Shown: positions 42,645 to 52,296, counted from the first letter of the stretch. The stretch: DNA of 64,000 nt from Pelagihabitans sp947500445 (GCF_050589625.1 NZ_JBNGOP010000004.1:211399-275398), one strand, 5' to 3'. Notes: generated by a model not told the origin, from the sequence alone. Numbers and translations: made by a program.

Positions 42645-43199
42645 CTACCGCCATTTAATATTGCAACCGATACTCGGTTTCTGATTTTCGGAAATCGGTC
42701 TTCCATCTAAAAGGGCATCCATTGCCCCGCTTAGGTCAGCCCCTGAAAGGGGTAAACCATTTCCCGGTCTGGAGTCGTCAAGCTGCCCCCGGTATACCAA
42801 CTTCTGGGAACCGTCAAAAAGGTAGCTGTCCGGGGTACAGGCCGCATCATACGCCTTGGCGACCTCTTGAGAGGCATCATATAAATATGGAAAGGAATAC
42901 CCCTCCTTCAGAGCCGTCGCCTTCATCAAGTCCGGAGCGTCTTGGGGATAGTTATCAATATCGTTGCTCGATATCGCGACAAAGGCAATTCCTTTCGCCT
43001 GATATGTTTTGGCCAACGAACTGAGCAATGGGTTCACATGGATAACAAAGGGGCAGTGATTGCATATAAACAGCACCACCGTTCCCTTCTCTCCCTTACA
43101 GTCATCAAGTGTCATTATCGTGTCGGAAACCGTATCGGGTAGTTGAAATGCAGGTGCTTGGGTGTCTAAGGGCAACATATTGCTGGGCGTTCTTGCCAT
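42645..43199 (-). CDS. Redoxin (thioredoxin-like, AhpC/TSA type)
   Basis: 184 aa. Thioredoxin fold with the active-site motif FICNHCPFV (Cys-Asn-His-Cys), the cis-Pro region ACTPDSYLFD and a C-terminal helical extension (about 150-184). There is no signal peptide, so the protein is cytosolic. The CNHC/CPF pattern is that of the widespread redoxin-domain family whose members are annotated as thioredoxin-family or peroxiredoxin-like; the physiological partner is unknown. Single gene. Confidence 0.9.
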   Translation of the reverse strand: MARTPSNMLPLDTQAPAFQLPDTVSDTIMTLDDCKGEKGTVVLFICNHCPFVIHVNPLLSSLAKTYQAKGIAFVAISSNDIDNYPQDAPDLMKATALKEGYSFPYLYDASQEVAKAYDAACTPDSYLFDGSQKLVYRGQLDDSRPGNGLPLSGADLSGAMDALLDGRPISENQKPSIGCNIKWR

Positions 43200-43580
43200 A
43201 TCTTCGCTGTTTTTATGGTAAAGTTAATGGATTCGAAGGTTTTTTCCGATAGCTGTGGATTTTCAAATATCGGGAGGGGATATCGCCACAGGGAAAGACC
43301 ATTAAAAAGGGAACACGTTAGCGTGGCGTACCGAATGGTCAGGAAGTGTAAAAGTATGGGACTTATACAGTATCTTGAGGTCTTGTATAAGACCAATAAC
43401 ATTAAATCGTTCATCATTGCTATGGGAGTACCAAATACCGCCCTTTTTCTTTTTTGCACCTTCACCTGGTGTAGGGCAGGGGGAATGGCTTTTCCTGGTG
43501 CCTTTTGGGGAACATGGCATTTAAATTTTGGGCCGATACGTTTTACAATCCGGGACAGGTTGCCCACAAAAACATAGCAA
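43200..43580. other. Intergenic stretch without an accepted gene
   Basis: About 380 bases. Plus and minus frames of 70-133 codons overlap each other and do not look protein-like. An inverted repeat CTTATACA..TGTATAAG encloses GTATCTTGAGGTCT (43361-43390). I see no known RNA. Confidence 0.4.
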
Positions 43581-44624
43581 TTGAGGGGATTGGCCTATGG
43601 AATAATAAAAATATGGATTCGGTGTGCACTGTTTTGCTATTATGGTAAAATTCGCCGTGTAGGGGTCGGTAATGTACCAAAGAGCGGAGCGGTACTCTTA
43701 TTGCCCAACCACCAAAATGCCTTGATGGATGTGCTTTTATTGGCGGTATACTGTGGCAGAAAGCCCTATTTTTTAACACGGTCGGATGTTTTTGCACATC
43801 CCTTGTTAAAACGATTTTTCACCTATTTGCAGATGCTTCCCATTTACCGTTTGCGAAATGGCAGCGCGGCCCTGCAAAAAAATTATGCCGTTTTTGAAAG
43901 CTGTGCCGACCTTTTAAAGAAGGATAGTGCAATCCTGCTTTTTCCCGAGGCTAATCACGATTTAAGAAGAAGGGTGCGTCCGCTCAGCAAAGGCTATGCC
44001 CGAATCATCCATACGGCAATCGGGAACACTCCCGATCTGAAGATCACTATCGTTCCCATAGGGCTCAATTACAGGAACGGAACGCATTTTCCCGACCGGG
44101 TATCCCTTTACTTTGGTAAACCCATTGCGGTAAACGGGGATGGGGATGATGCTTTTCTTCCCGAAAATGCCCGAAAGCTTACGGAACTATTGGCCGCCCG
44201 TATGAAAACCATAACGACCCATATCGACGATACGGACAGTTATGAACAAATCGTTTCACGATTGCATGGCAAAGGGGTGGATTTTTTAGATCCGGTATCC
44301 GTAAACAAAGTTATTGCCAACTTGGATGGCCCGGAAGAGGGGACCCGCCCAAACCGTATTTTAAAAGGTGCCCAACTTTTTTTGAAGCCTGTTTTTGTGC
44401 TCTTGAACCTGCCGGTGGTACTCGTGTGGTGGGCATTTGTAAAGCCACGAATATGGGAGCCCGAGTTTACGGCGACGCTCCGTTTTGCCTATGGCCTTTT
44501 TGCGCTTCCGATATACCTTATCATGTTGTTTTTCCTTGTAACCATATGGGCAAGTGCCTTATGGGCCGTGGTTGTGATCGGGTTTCTTTTCTTGTTCGAT
44601 TTCGGATATGTAAAACTGTTTTAA
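43581..44624 (+). CDS. PlsC-like acyltransferase with C-terminal membrane segments
   Basis: 347 aa. An N-terminal acyltransferase domain (about 15-210) has the catalytic NHQNALMD (H with Asp five residues later), the substrate block FFTYLQMLPIYRLRNG, and FPEANHD where PlsC proteins read FPEG. IPVPIGLNY-like phrases follow (TIVPIGLNYRN). Three to four hydrophobic helices occupy residues 265-345. The longer H-D spacing and the C-terminal membrane part match a Bacteroidota glycerol-3-phosphate/lysophospholipid acyltransferase subgroup (cd07992-like). It likely esterifies lipids or lipid A-like molecules; the acceptor is uncertain. Confidence 0.85.
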   Translation: MRGLAYGIIKIWIRCALFCYYGKIRRVGVGNVPKSGAVLLLPNHQNALMDVLLLAVYCGRKPYFLTRSDVFAHPLLKRFFTYLQMLPIYRLRNGSAALQKNYAVFESCADLLKKDSAILLFPEANHDLRRRVRPLSKGYARIIHTAIGNTPDLKITIVPIGLNYRNGTHFPDRVSLYFGKPIAVNGDGDDAFLPENARKLTELLAARMKTITTHIDDTDSYEQIVSRLHGKGVDFLDPVSVNKVIANLDGPEEGTRPNRILKGAQLFLKPVFVLLNLPVVLVWWAFVKPRIWEPEFTATLRFAYGLFALPIYLIMLFFLVTIWASALWAVVVIGFLFLFDFGYVKLF

Positions 44625-44721
44625 GGGGCGCTGTCAAGAGGGCCAAGAATCGGTCTGTTTTTGATTCTGGCATCGGGGAGTATCGGCTACGGGCGCGCAT
44701 ATCCTATCGTCCTCGGCGACA

Positions 44722-44747
44722 TTTGAAATTTTAAGGTAGAAATGGTA
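44722..44747. repeat. Single-ended relic of a TACCATT element
   Basis: The sequence ends AGAAATGGTA, and read inverted it begins TACCATTTCTACCTTAAAAT, close to the left tip of copy 1. No partner end is present. It abuts the stop codon (TAA at 44748-44750, minus strand) of the M14 peptidase gene. Confidence 0.5.
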
Positions 44748-47279
44748 TTACATCATGTTTCCAAAAAATATGGCATTCATAAGCAGCTTATTGGTGCCGT
44801 ACCAAAAACCCCTGAAGTTGGTGTTGTCGGTAAAGGCGATAACTTTTCCGCTGCCCAGCCTTTGAACTTGGAACGGAACGCTATTCTTGATCAATTGTTG
44901 GTTTTCCTCCGAGATATAGCCGCTCAATAAAGGCTTGCCGGTGTATTGAATGGGGTTGTCATAGCTGTCCTTTGCTGGGGCCATGTAAATATTGGTATTC
45001 CGAAACAACGGTAGTTTGTTGTTCTTATACCCGTAGTTTATGGGGTGCGACCGATCGATGTTCGCTTCAAAAATAGCACCTCCGGTGACCTGGGCACCTT
45101 TAAAATCCCGTTTTTGCTCAAAAGAGATATTCTTAGCGGTCAAGGTATCCCTTTTAAATTCGAGGTCCATGAATTTGTTTTTATGGAACCATTCCACGGT
45201 ATTGCGATATCCGACAAGGGTACCGCCCTGTTTTACCCAAGCTTTCAATTTTGTGGTCGTTGCTTTGTTCAAGGTGCCATCGCCCCAAAAACTTGGAAGT
45301 ACGATATCGGTATAGGCATCCAAATCGACCCCAGAAATATAGGAAAGGTCGATTTTGGTAATGTTCATATCGTATCGGGTATCCAGTAAATGCCAAATTT
45401 CACCGGCATCATAAGAGCGGATCCCGTCTCCGACGAGCATGGCCACTTTTGGTTTTTTTATTGCCTCAAAATCATTGCTTCCCAAATCGATGCCCTGGGT
45501 GGCTCCCGTTTCCGTTGCGGTAATTTGAATGTTGCTTTCCGCGGCAATTTGGCCGAGCAGTTCATATAAGGCATCCGAATTCAGCTTTTGATTTTGTACG
45601 GGTACCATGATCGTTCCATAATCATAGTCCTTGCCCCCTAAGCGAAACTGAGATCGGGCGACCTTTGCACGGACTCCTTTTCGCAACAATGCCTGTAGCG
45701 CTTTTGGGGTGTAGTATTCGTGCCACTCGAACAGATAGGCGTAATCGCTTTTTGCATTTACGCGGCCTTTCGGTTGTTTAAGTTCGGTCACTAAAGGCCC
45801 TACTTGCTTTAAGCTGGCCAGTTCCGTATGGTCCACGTTAAAGGATAGGGGGAATGTCCAGGCCGATACGTCATAAAAGATACTATCGGTAAAAGTGGTG
45901 CGTTTTTCGAACATGGCACGGAGCAATCGCGGATTTTTTTGGTCCATCGGTACGATGTAACTTTTCCCTTGTTCATACTTTTTTCCGTTAAGGGTAAGCG
46001 GTTGTGCCAGTTCGTGAAATCGGATGTTGTGCCGATTTAGGATTTCGGCAAGGTGCCATGTTTTGGAAGCATCTTTTGCATCGCCAAAAAGAATCGCTTT
46101 GCCCTTGTTTTTGGCGCTTTCTTTACGGAGTTCCGAATAGTAATCACTTTGATATCGCAGGATTTTGACCCGCATGGCGTTGGCGGCGGTAATGGTAGAA
46201 ACCGCGGTCGTAAATTGATTTCGGATGGTAAACGGGAAGGTAAGTAGTCCATTTTCGCTTTGTTGAACATGGCCTCTAGAGCTGCCCTGTTCAAAAAGGA
46301 TACCGATACAGCCGTTTACATCGGGAAAGGTAGATCCCTTTCCGTAATAATAGTCATCAAAATTTTCCTCGGAATAATACAATGACCCTATGGCATCCAA
46401 CGCTTTGGCATGGTAGGTTCCTATTTCTGCGGTGAGTTCCTGATTGCGTTTTGGCGTCAATGGATGCACTCTGCTCGGTTCTCCCGGTTGAAAGAAAAAG
46501 GTGGAATTGGTTCCCATTTCATGATGGTCCGTTAAAATGTTCGGCATCCATTGATGGAACGATCGTATCCGGGCCCTGCTTTCCGGCAGTTGCACCGGTA
46601 ACCAATCGCGGTTCATATCGAACCAATAATGATTGGTGCGGCCACCCGGCCATACCTCTTGGTACTCCCTATCGTTGTTGTCGGGATTGAGCCGATTACT
46701 GCTCCGATTGGTATTCGCCCAATAGGCGAAACGTTGCAGGCCATCGGGATTGTAGGAGGGGTCCATTAAGATCACCGTATTTTTTAATATCGCATCGATT
46801 TCCGGGCCTTGCGCAGCGGCAAGGTAATAGGCATAGGCCAAACCGGCATTGGCACCACTGGGCTCGTTACCATGGATGGAAAAACCCTGGTACACCACAA
46901 TGGGCATATTTTCAAGATTGGCATCCGGGACTTTTTTTTCGGTCAGACCCATATGTTGGATGCGAATGTCCTCAATTTTGTTATGGTTTTCAGGGCTTGT
47001 AATGGTGAGTAGCAGTAGCGGTCGGCCTTCAAAAGTTGCCCCGCGGTTCTCAATGGTAATACGATCGCTGACGGCGGCCAAGCGTTGCATGTAAAACTGG
47101 AGCTTATCATGGGTTACGTGCCATTCTCCCACTTCGTGCCCGATAACCTCTTTTGGTGTAGGGATCTTATCGTCATAAGTAACGCCCTGGGGTAGGTAAT
47201 AGGATAGATCGGTTTGGTTTTGCGCAAACGATTGGAAGCCCAATAAAAAGATAAGGCCGATAAATAAATTGTTTTTCAT
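44748..47279 (-). CDS. Secreted M14-family zinc carboxypeptidase
   Basis: 843 aa. A Sec signal peptide (cleaved after SFAQ, about residue 19) is followed by an M14 domain (about 55-360) with the zinc pair HGNEPSG, later TDHHEMG (third ligand region) and the catalytic Glu in GILFEQGSSRGHV. The remaining 480 residues include a GATase-like/DUF4350-type domain (about 590-730: PKVAMLVGDGIRSYDAGEI, IVLPSFWGDG, WVKQGGTLVGY) and a C-terminal beta region. This architecture is typical of large Bacteroidota M14 proteins. Probably periplasmic or outer-membrane facing; the target peptide is unknown. Confidence 0.91.
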   Translation of the reverse strand: MKNNLFIGLIFLLGFQSFAQNQTDLSYYLPQGVTYDDKIPTPKEVIGHEVGEWHVTHDKLQFYMQRLAAVSDRITIENRGATFEGRPLLLLTITSPENHNKIEDIRIQHMGLTEKKVPDANLENMPIVVYQGFSIHGNEPSGANAGLAYAYYLAAAQGPEIDAILKNTVILMDPSYNPDGLQRFAYWANTNRSSNRLNPDNNDREYQEVWPGGRTNHYWFDMNRDWLPVQLPESRARIRSFHQWMPNILTDHHEMGTNSTFFFQPGEPSRVHPLTPKRNQELTAEIGTYHAKALDAIGSLYYSEENFDDYYYGKGSTFPDVNGCIGILFEQGSSRGHVQQSENGLLTFPFTIRNQFTTAVSTITAANAMRVKILRYQSDYYSELRKESAKNKGKAILFGDAKDASKTWHLAEILNRHNIRFHELAQPLTLNGKKYEQGKSYIVPMDQKNPRLLRAMFEKRTTFTDSIFYDVSAWTFPLSFNVDHTELASLKQVGPLVTELKQPKGRVNAKSDYAYLFEWHEYYTPKALQALLRKGVRAKVARSQFRLGGKDYDYGTIMVPVQNQKLNSDALYELLGQIAAESNIQITATETGATQGIDLGSNDFEAIKKPKVAMLVGDGIRSYDAGEIWHLLDTRYDMNITKIDLSYISGVDLDAYTDIVLPSFWGDGTLNKATTTKLKAWVKQGGTLVGYRNTVEWFHKNKFMDLEFKRDTLTAKNISFEQKRDFKGAQVTGGAIFEANIDRSHPINYGYKNNKLPLFRNTNIYMAPAKDSYDNPIQYTGKPLLSGYISEENQQLIKNSVPFQVQRLGSGKVIAFTDNTNFRGFWYGTNKLLMNAIFFGNMM

Positions 47280-47328
47280 TCGTTGTATGGATAAATGTCC
47301 TTATACTATTAGCTCCCTGCCCAAATTG

Positions 47329-47358
47329 AAAAAACGGCTTTTGAAGGAAGCCGTTTCT
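47329..47358 (-). terminator. Terminator of the DUF3276 gene
   Basis: AAACGGCTT, a short loop, and AAGCCGTTT, with a T-run on the minus strand; about 25 bp past the stop. Confidence 0.8.
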
Positions 47359-47381
47359 GAAAAATTTAAAAAAAAGATGGA

Positions 47382-47765
47382 CTAGATATCGTCAAAGTCG
47401 ATATCCGTAAAACTATCCGTTGGGGTAACTTCGCTACCCGTATCTTCGGAAGGTTCGTTTTCTTCTTTTTTATAGTCTTTCTGATGGCGTTCCGAAATGA
47501 CCTCGGTCCCTTTTTCGGCTATAATGTAATCCATCATTTCACCTACATGTTCGCGAAACGATTCAAAGTCTTCTTTATAAAGGTATATTTTATGCTTCTT
47601 ATAGTGAAAAGAGCCATCCTCGTGCGTGAACTTTTTACTTTCGGTAATGGTGAGATAGTAATCGCCTGCCTTGGTGCTTCTTACATCAAAAAAATACGTT
47701 CTCCTTCCAGCTCTTAAAACCTTGGAATAAATTTCTTCCTGCTCATCTGTGTGTCTTTCGCCCAT
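47382..47765 (-). CDS. PUR-alpha-like DNA/RNA-binding protein (DUF3276)
   Basis: 127 aa. A single PUR repeat (about 12-85) contains IYSKVLRAGRRTYFFDVRSTKAGDYYLTITESK and KIYLYKEDFESF (quoted in parts). It is followed by an acidic, low-complexity tail (Glu/Asp/Thr-rich, ending DIDFDDI) resembling a C-terminal interaction tail. Bacterial PUR proteins of this kind form dimers and bind nucleic acid; the target is unknown. Single gene with its own terminator. Confidence 0.9.
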   Translation of the reverse strand: MGERHTDEQEEIYSKVLRAGRRTYFFDVRSTKAGDYYLTITESKKFTHEDGSFHYKKHKIYLYKEDFESFREHVGEMMDYIIAEKGTEVISERHQKDYKKEENEPSEDTGSEVTPTDSFTDIDFDDI

Positions 47766-47842
47766 GTTATGAAGTGTCTAGTTATTGGATTAGTGTTATT
47801 CTTTCAAAAATGAAAAAAAAAAGCGTATCCAACAACAATTTT

Positions 47843-49597
47843 TCAGTTTTCTTTCTCGGACAGTTGGTTGCGGTAAAGCTCTTGGTAGTAGCCATCTATG
47901 GCGTTCAATTCGTCATGGGTACCCTGTTGGATGAGCTTTCCATCTTCCAACACCAAAATTTGGTCGGCATTTTTGGCCGAGGAAACCCTATGGCTTACAA
48001 TTAATGTAGTTCTATTCTGAGATGCCTTTTTCAGGTTGTTCAATATTTCCTCCTCGGTTTCGGTATCTACTGCGGACAGGCAATCGTCAAAAAGATAGAT
48101 GTTTGGGTCCTTTAATAAGGCACGTGCTATCGATACCCTTTGTTTTTGACCGCCACTTAGGGTAATTCCCCTTTCTCCCAGTACGGTATCGTATGATTTG
48201 GAAAAACCGATAATATTTTCATGTACTACGGCATCTTTTGCTTTTGAAACGACATCCTCATCAGTGGCCTCGTTTTTGCCGAACTTAATGTTGTTTCGAA
48301 TGGTATCGGAAAATAGAAAGGCATCTTGCGGAACGGTCCCGATTCCTTCCCGTAGACTGGTAAGGTTCAATTCCCTTATCGGAACATCGTCGATCAGAAC
48401 CGCTCCCGAACTTACGTCGTACAAACGGGTTATCAGTTCCAGAACGGTCGATTTTCCCGAGCCCGTTTTCCCTAAAATGGCTACGGTTTCGCCTTTGTTG
48501 ATCGTAAACGAAAGGTTTTGCAAGGCCGTAATTTCGGTATCTTCATAAGTGAAGGACACATTATCAAAACGGATCTTCCCCTGTATCGGGGTTTTTTCTA
48601 CGACCTGATTTTGTATTTCAGGTTCTTCCTTTAAAAACATATTGATCCTTGCTTGGGAAGCCTCGGCCCTTTGTACGATGGAGGTCAGCCATCCGACAAT
48701 GGCCACGGGCCAAGTGAGCATGTTCACGTAAAGGATAAACTCGGCAATGATGCCTATCGATTCAATTTCGCCGTTCATGTATTGAAGGCCACCGATGTAG
48801 ATGACAAAAATATTGCTGATACCGATCATCAAAATCATCAATGGGAAGAACCAGGCATCTACCTTTGCCAGATTGATACTTTTTGTTTTTCCCTCAATGG
48901 CCAAATCGGTCGCCTCGTCGTGGATCTTGGGTTCCAGACCGTAGGCCTTGATTACCGCAACGCCAGAAAAAGACTCTTGGGTAAAGGTGGAAAATTTCGA
49001 AAGAAACTCCTGTACCTTGGTACTTCTCCGATGGATAATTTTACTGATTTTATAGATCAAAAACGATAAGATCGGAAAAGGGGCGATGGTATAGAGGGCA
49101 ATGGTAGGGGCCTTTATGAACATGAGGGGGATCAAACAGGCAAAAAGCGTTAGGGCGTTCATGCCGTACATGATGGCGGGGCCTGCATACATTCGAACCT
49201 GATTGACGTCCTCGCTGATCCGGTTCATTAAATCGCCCGTTCGATTTTTTTTATAAAAATTGAGGCTGAGCCGTTGGTAATGATCGAACACTTCATTTTT
49301 AAGGTCATATTCGATATAACGGGAAACGTTTATAATGGTCTGTCGCATCAAAAATGTGAACAGTCCCGATAACAATGCCGTTGCCAGAATAATTAAAATG
49401 TATTGAAGCAAAAGTTCCCTTGCCTCCGTTTCCTGAATGGTATCGGCCGCAAAGCCTTCGATGACCTCTATCGACTTTTTTACGTAAGAGGGCATTACCA
49501 AGGAAAAAATACGGGCAATGATCGTGATGAGTACTCCCACCAATAACTTTAACCAATATTTTTTGAAGTATTTGTTAAGATGCTTGAGTTCTTTCAT
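47843..49597 (-). CDS. ABC exporter, fused permease and ATPase (MsbA/MdlB-like)
   Basis: 584 aa. An N-terminal type-1 ABC exporter membrane domain has six helices (about 15-310, with intracellular loop GDLMNRISEDVNQVRMYAGP). An NBD follows (about 345-580), with Walker A LGKTGSGKST, Q-loop, signature LSGGQKQRVSIARAL, Walker B IYLFDDCLSAVDTETEE and the H-loop VSHRVSSAKNADQIL. It acts as a dimer. The substrate (lipid, drug or peptide) cannot be read. It is a single gene, transcribed away from nusB. Confidence 0.95.
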   Translation of the reverse strand: MKELKHLNKYFKKYWLKLLVGVLITIIARIFSLVMPSYVKKSIEVIEGFAADTIQETEARELLLQYILIILATALLSGLFTFLMRQTIINVSRYIEYDLKNEVFDHYQRLSLNFYKKNRTGDLMNRISEDVNQVRMYAGPAIMYGMNALTLFACLIPLMFIKAPTIALYTIAPFPILSFLIYKISKIIHRRSTKVQEFLSKFSTFTQESFSGVAVIKAYGLEPKIHDEATDLAIEGKTKSINLAKVDAWFFPLMILMIGISNIFVIYIGGLQYMNGEIESIGIIAEFILYVNMLTWPVAIVGWLTSIVQRAEASQARINMFLKEEPEIQNQVVEKTPIQGKIRFDNVSFTYEDTEITALQNLSFTINKGETVAILGKTGSGKSTVLELITRLYDVSSGAVLIDDVPIRELNLTSLREGIGTVPQDAFLFSDTIRNNIKFGKNEATDEDVVSKAKDAVVHENIIGFSKSYDTVLGERGITLSGGQKQRVSIARALLKDPNIYLFDDCLSAVDTETEEEILNNLKKASQNRTTLIVSHRVSSAKNADQILVLEDGKLIQQGTHDELNAIDGYYQELYRNQLSEKEN

Positions 49598-49849
49598 GTA
49601 CTGGTACCGGAAATCTTTTTAAGGGAGTTTTCGGGTCGCCGAACTTTTGGTGGTTTAACGGTCCCAAAAAGCCGTAAAGATAGCGGCGTTCCGCTTAGCT
49701 AACAAATTTAGGTTGCAAAGAAAACCTTAATATCTGCTGACATACCTTTCCGTAACGCAACAAGGGTATCGCGCAGGTGCTGATAAAAAGGTCATAGGGG
49801 GTTCCATATTTAAGGCGTTGCAAACGGTGCGGTATTGGAAATAGATTCC

Positions 49850-49857
49850 TATTTTTG
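49850..49857 (+). promoter_or_regulatory. TAnnTTTG promoter box for nusB
   Basis: TATTTTTG, an exact -7 consensus, 39 bp before the nusB ATG. A TTG lies further upstream but with imperfect spacing. Confidence 0.45.
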
Positions 49858-49895
49858 CAGGCTTAAACGAACAGGTATTTTAAAAGTTCTTTAGC

Positions 49896-50843
49896 ATGTT
49901 AACAAGAAGACATATTCGGGTAAAGGTGATGCAATGTATCTACGCGTTGACCCAATCAAAGGACGATTCGTTGCAGAAACAGGAAACTTTTCTGAAAGCG
50001 AGCATTGAAAATATGTACACGCTCTACCTGTTAATGCTCAGTTTGTTTATAGAACTGCATGCCATGGCAAAAGACCGGCAAGCGCGCTCCGCTAAAAATT
50101 ATATTTCGGAAGGCAAGGACGCCTATCCCGATCCCAAAAAGTTTGTGGAGAACCAGTTGCTGCGCCAACTCGTTGAAAACGATGCGTTACGTAACGAGAT
50201 CGAGGGTCGAAAATTAAAAAATTGGTATTTGAACGAGGAGTATGTTCGGCTGATCTACAAGGCGGTCACCGAAAGCGAGGCATATCGTACTTACATGGGT
50301 TCGCCAAAAAAATCATATGAAACCGATAAGGAACTCATCGTTACCCTTTTTAGGGAAGTCATCGCCCCGAACGAAAAAATATACGAGTATTTTGAAGACG
50401 ATAAGTTGACATGGGTCGATGATTTTCCCATAGTGAACACCTTTTTGGTAAAACGGTTCAAAAAGGCAAAATTGACGGAGGAAGATTCCTTTTTCCTTCC
50501 GGCATTGCTAAAAGATGAGGAAGATATGGTATTTGCGAGGGACTTATTGACCAAAACCCTTTTGAACAATGAAAAATGGGAAAAGGAAATCGAGGGCAAA
50601 ACGCCCAATTGGGATAAGGAACGCATCGCCGAGATCGATGCGGTGTTATTGAAAATGGCCATTTGTGAGTTGCTCAACTTTCCATCCATTCCCGAAAAGG
50701 TAACCATTAACGAATTTTTGGAAATCGCCAAGGAATATTCCACTCCCAAGAGTAGCATTTTCATTAACGGAATTCTGGATAAATTGGTTAAGGAGTATCG
50801 AAAGGATGGCAAACTCAACAAAATGGGTAGGGGCCTGCTGTAG
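49896..50843 (+). CDS. nusB: Transcription antitermination factor NusB, long Bacteroidota form
   Basis: 315 aa, about twice the length of E. coli NusB. It begins MLTRRHIRVKVMQCIYALTQ, the usual start of this family. The NusB fold lies in the C-terminal half (about 210-305), with DAVLLKMAICELLNFPSIPEKVTINEFLEIAKEYSTPKSSIFINGILDKL (quoted in parts in this list of features as the core helices). The long N-terminal half is the extra, poorly conserved segment of Bacteroidota NusB. It acts in rRNA transcription antitermination with NusE/S10. DUF1573 and yajC follow on the same strand. Confidence 0.93.
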   Translation: MLTRRHIRVKVMQCIYALTQSKDDSLQKQETFLKASIENMYTLYLLMLSLFIELHAMAKDRQARSAKNYISEGKDAYPDPKKFVENQLLRQLVENDALRNEIEGRKLKNWYLNEEYVRLIYKAVTESEAYRTYMGSPKKSYETDKELIVTLFREVIAPNEKIYEYFEDDKLTWVDDFPIVNTFLVKRFKKAKLTEEDSFFLPALLKDEEDMVFARDLLTKTLLNNEKWEKEIEGKTPNWDKERIAEIDAVLLKMAICELLNFPSIPEKVTINEFLEIAKEYSTPKSSIFINGILDKLVKEYRKDGKLNKMGRGLL

Positions 50844-50996
50844 TGCGTTATCCCGTATTTTTTGGTTTCGGCCGATAACCTATGCAGTCCTGTTTTGATT
50901 TCTAATGCTGGTTTTCGAGTGGTTTAAAGCGGGCAGTTTTTGCATCCATGAGGTTGATATGGGAAAAGTTTAACCGACTGCTAAAAATAATTTAAT

Positions 50997-51004
50997 TAAT
51001 TTTG
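50997..51004 (+). promoter_or_regulatory. TAnnTTTG promoter box upstream of DUF1573-yajC
   Basis: TAATTTTG lies 109 bp before the DUF1573 start. It indicates an extra promoter for the DUF1573-yajC pair in addition to readthrough from nusB; there is no clear -33 element. Confidence 0.45.
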
Positions 51005-51112
51005 GCGCCGATATCATAATAAAGCAATAAGGTGCTTCGTTACCTTATAGTGCATGTTTACAAAGGCTAATCGATAAACGGCACGCGAAAATAGTAACAA
51101 AAAAGTAAAAAG

Positions 51113-51598
51113 ATGAAAAGAGTTTTTTTGGCTTTTGGAGCCATCGCCATGTTAAGTTTAACTTCTTGTAAGGAAAACGCAGCCAGTAAAATTAATACGG
51201 CCAATGTTTCGGATGCTGCCGAAAGGGACGAAGCCGCAAAGTTGGTGCCTGTAATGACTTTTGACAAACAGGAACACGATTTTGGTACAATCGATCAAGG
51301 AACCCCGCAAGAAACGGTTTTTGCATTTACCAATACCGGTAACGGCCCGTTGATCATTACCGACGCTAAAAGTAGCTGTGGTTGTACGATACCCGAATAT
51401 CCAAAGAACAAGGCCATCGCTCCGGGAGAAAAAGGAGAGATGATCGTAAAGTTCAACGGATCCGGCCAAAACCAGGTGACCAAGACCGTTACCGTTACGG
51501 CCAATACCGAAAAGGGTTCGGAGCTAATTCGTATCAAAGCTTTTGTAAACCCGAAGAACGGAGGGCCACAAGCAGCAGGACCAACAGTGGTCGAATAG
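51113..51598 (+). CDS. DUF1573 lipoprotein
   Basis: 161 aa. The type II signal has the lipobox LTSC (Cys19), followed by a DUF1573 Ig-like domain (about 45-150). Its signature FDKQEHDFGTIDQGTPQETVF is followed by GNGPLIITDAKSSCGCT with the conserved Cys-Gly-Cys and the phrase KNKAIAPGEKGEMIVKFN. DUF1573 is common in Bacteroidota and Planctomycetes; its role is unknown. A second domain-like tail follows. The nusB-DUF1573-yajC order is conserved in flavobacteria as I know it. Confidence 0.93.
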   Translation: MKRVFLAFGAIAMLSLTSCKENAASKINTANVSDAAERDEAAKLVPVMTFDKQEHDFGTIDQGTPQETVFAFTNTGNGPLIITDAKSSCGCTIPEYPKNKAIAPGEKGEMIVKFNGSGQNQVTKTVTVTANTEKGSELIRIKAFVNPKNGGPQAAGPTVVE

Positions 51599-51622
51599 AC
51601 AAACCAACTATAGAACAGTTAT

Positions 51623-51916
51623 ATGGAACAGATTGGGCAGTTTGCGCCGATGATTTTAATTTTTGTGGTAGCGTATTTTTTTATGATCCGCCCACAAATG
51701 AAACGACAGAAGGACGAACGAAAGTTTGCTTCCGCGCTTAAAAAGGGCGACCGTGTCATTACCAAAAGCGGGCTTCATGGAAAAATAATGGAACTCAACG
51801 ATAAAGATACCTCCTGTGTTCTGGAAACCATGGCAGGGAAGTTAAAGTTCGATCGCTCCGCTATTTCGATGGAGATGAGCAAAAAACTAAATGCACCTGC
51901 GGTCGTTAAAAAATAA
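51623..51916 (+). CDS. yajC: Preprotein translocase subunit YajC
   Basis: 97 aa. One N-terminal membrane helix (about 6-28, PMILIFVVAYFFMIRPQMKR) is followed by a small cytoplasmic domain with KGDRVITKSGLHGKIMELNDKDTSCVLE (quoted in parts). It binds SecDF-YajC and assists Sec-dependent export and membrane insertion. The gene lies 24 bp after DUF1573. A hairpin terminator follows. Confidence 0.95.
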   Translation: MEQIGQFAPMILIFVVAYFFMIRPQMKRQKDERKFASALKKGDRVITKSGLHGKIMELNDKDTSCVLETMAGKLKFDRSAISMEMSKKLNAPAVVKK

Positions 51917-51939
51917 GCCGTCGTTATACTATAAAATAG

Positions 51940-51972
51940 AAGCGCTTGTGCACTGGCACAGGCGCTTTTTTT
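51940..51972 (+). terminator. Rho-independent terminator after yajC
   Basis: AGCGCTTGTGC, loop ACTG, GCACAGGCGCT, then seven Ts. It ends the nusB-DUF1573-yajC transcript. Confidence 0.88.
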
Positions 51973-51989
51973 GTTCAAACATACTGTAC

Positions 51990-52009
51990 ATTTCAAGCCT
52001 AAAATGGTA
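51990..52009. repeat. Single-ended relic of a TACCATT element
   Basis: ATTTCAAGCCTAAAATGGTA matches the right tip of copies 3 and 5 with three changes. No opposite end is present nearby. Confidence 0.45.
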
Positions 52010-52165
52010 TAAGGAAGTGCAATATCGAAAGGGCCGGGGGGGCGTATAAAAAAAGGAAGTCCATATTGTGCAGCGATGCCCATGTCCGGGATAAGGGTTT
52101 CGCCATGGACAACCGACTGGAACACCGCACTCTAAAAAGGGCCATTAAATAAAGGGCAAGGGACG

Positions 52166-52296
52166 GTACCTCCCATATACCATTGGTGAACTGGACATAT
52201 ATCAGGGTCAAAAAATGGCGGAACAACGACCACTGCGGCCTGTCGGCCAAATACCTTGAGGGGTACTTGGACCGGTTCTGGGACGGGGCCGGTTGA
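52166..52296 (+). pseudogene. Transposase fragment, IS1595/ISXO2-like C-terminus
   Basis: In one frame the region reads WTYIRVKKWRNNDHCGLSAK and continues YLEGYLDRFWDG before a stop. The block [HR]xGxSxKYLQGYLDxF is the C-terminal signature of ISXO2/IS1595-type DDE transposases as I recall it. Upstream parts of the gene are missing or broken by stops and no inverted ends could be found. It is a relic in the 550-bp gap between yajC and the oxidoreductase. Recognition rests on about 30 residues, so confidence is modest. Confidence 0.38.

Noticed and set aside
43166..43577. Overlapping frames of 70-133 codons on both strands
   Set aside because: Composition is unlike protein (many Cys/Arg/Trp in no pattern), and each overlaps the others or the redoxin start.
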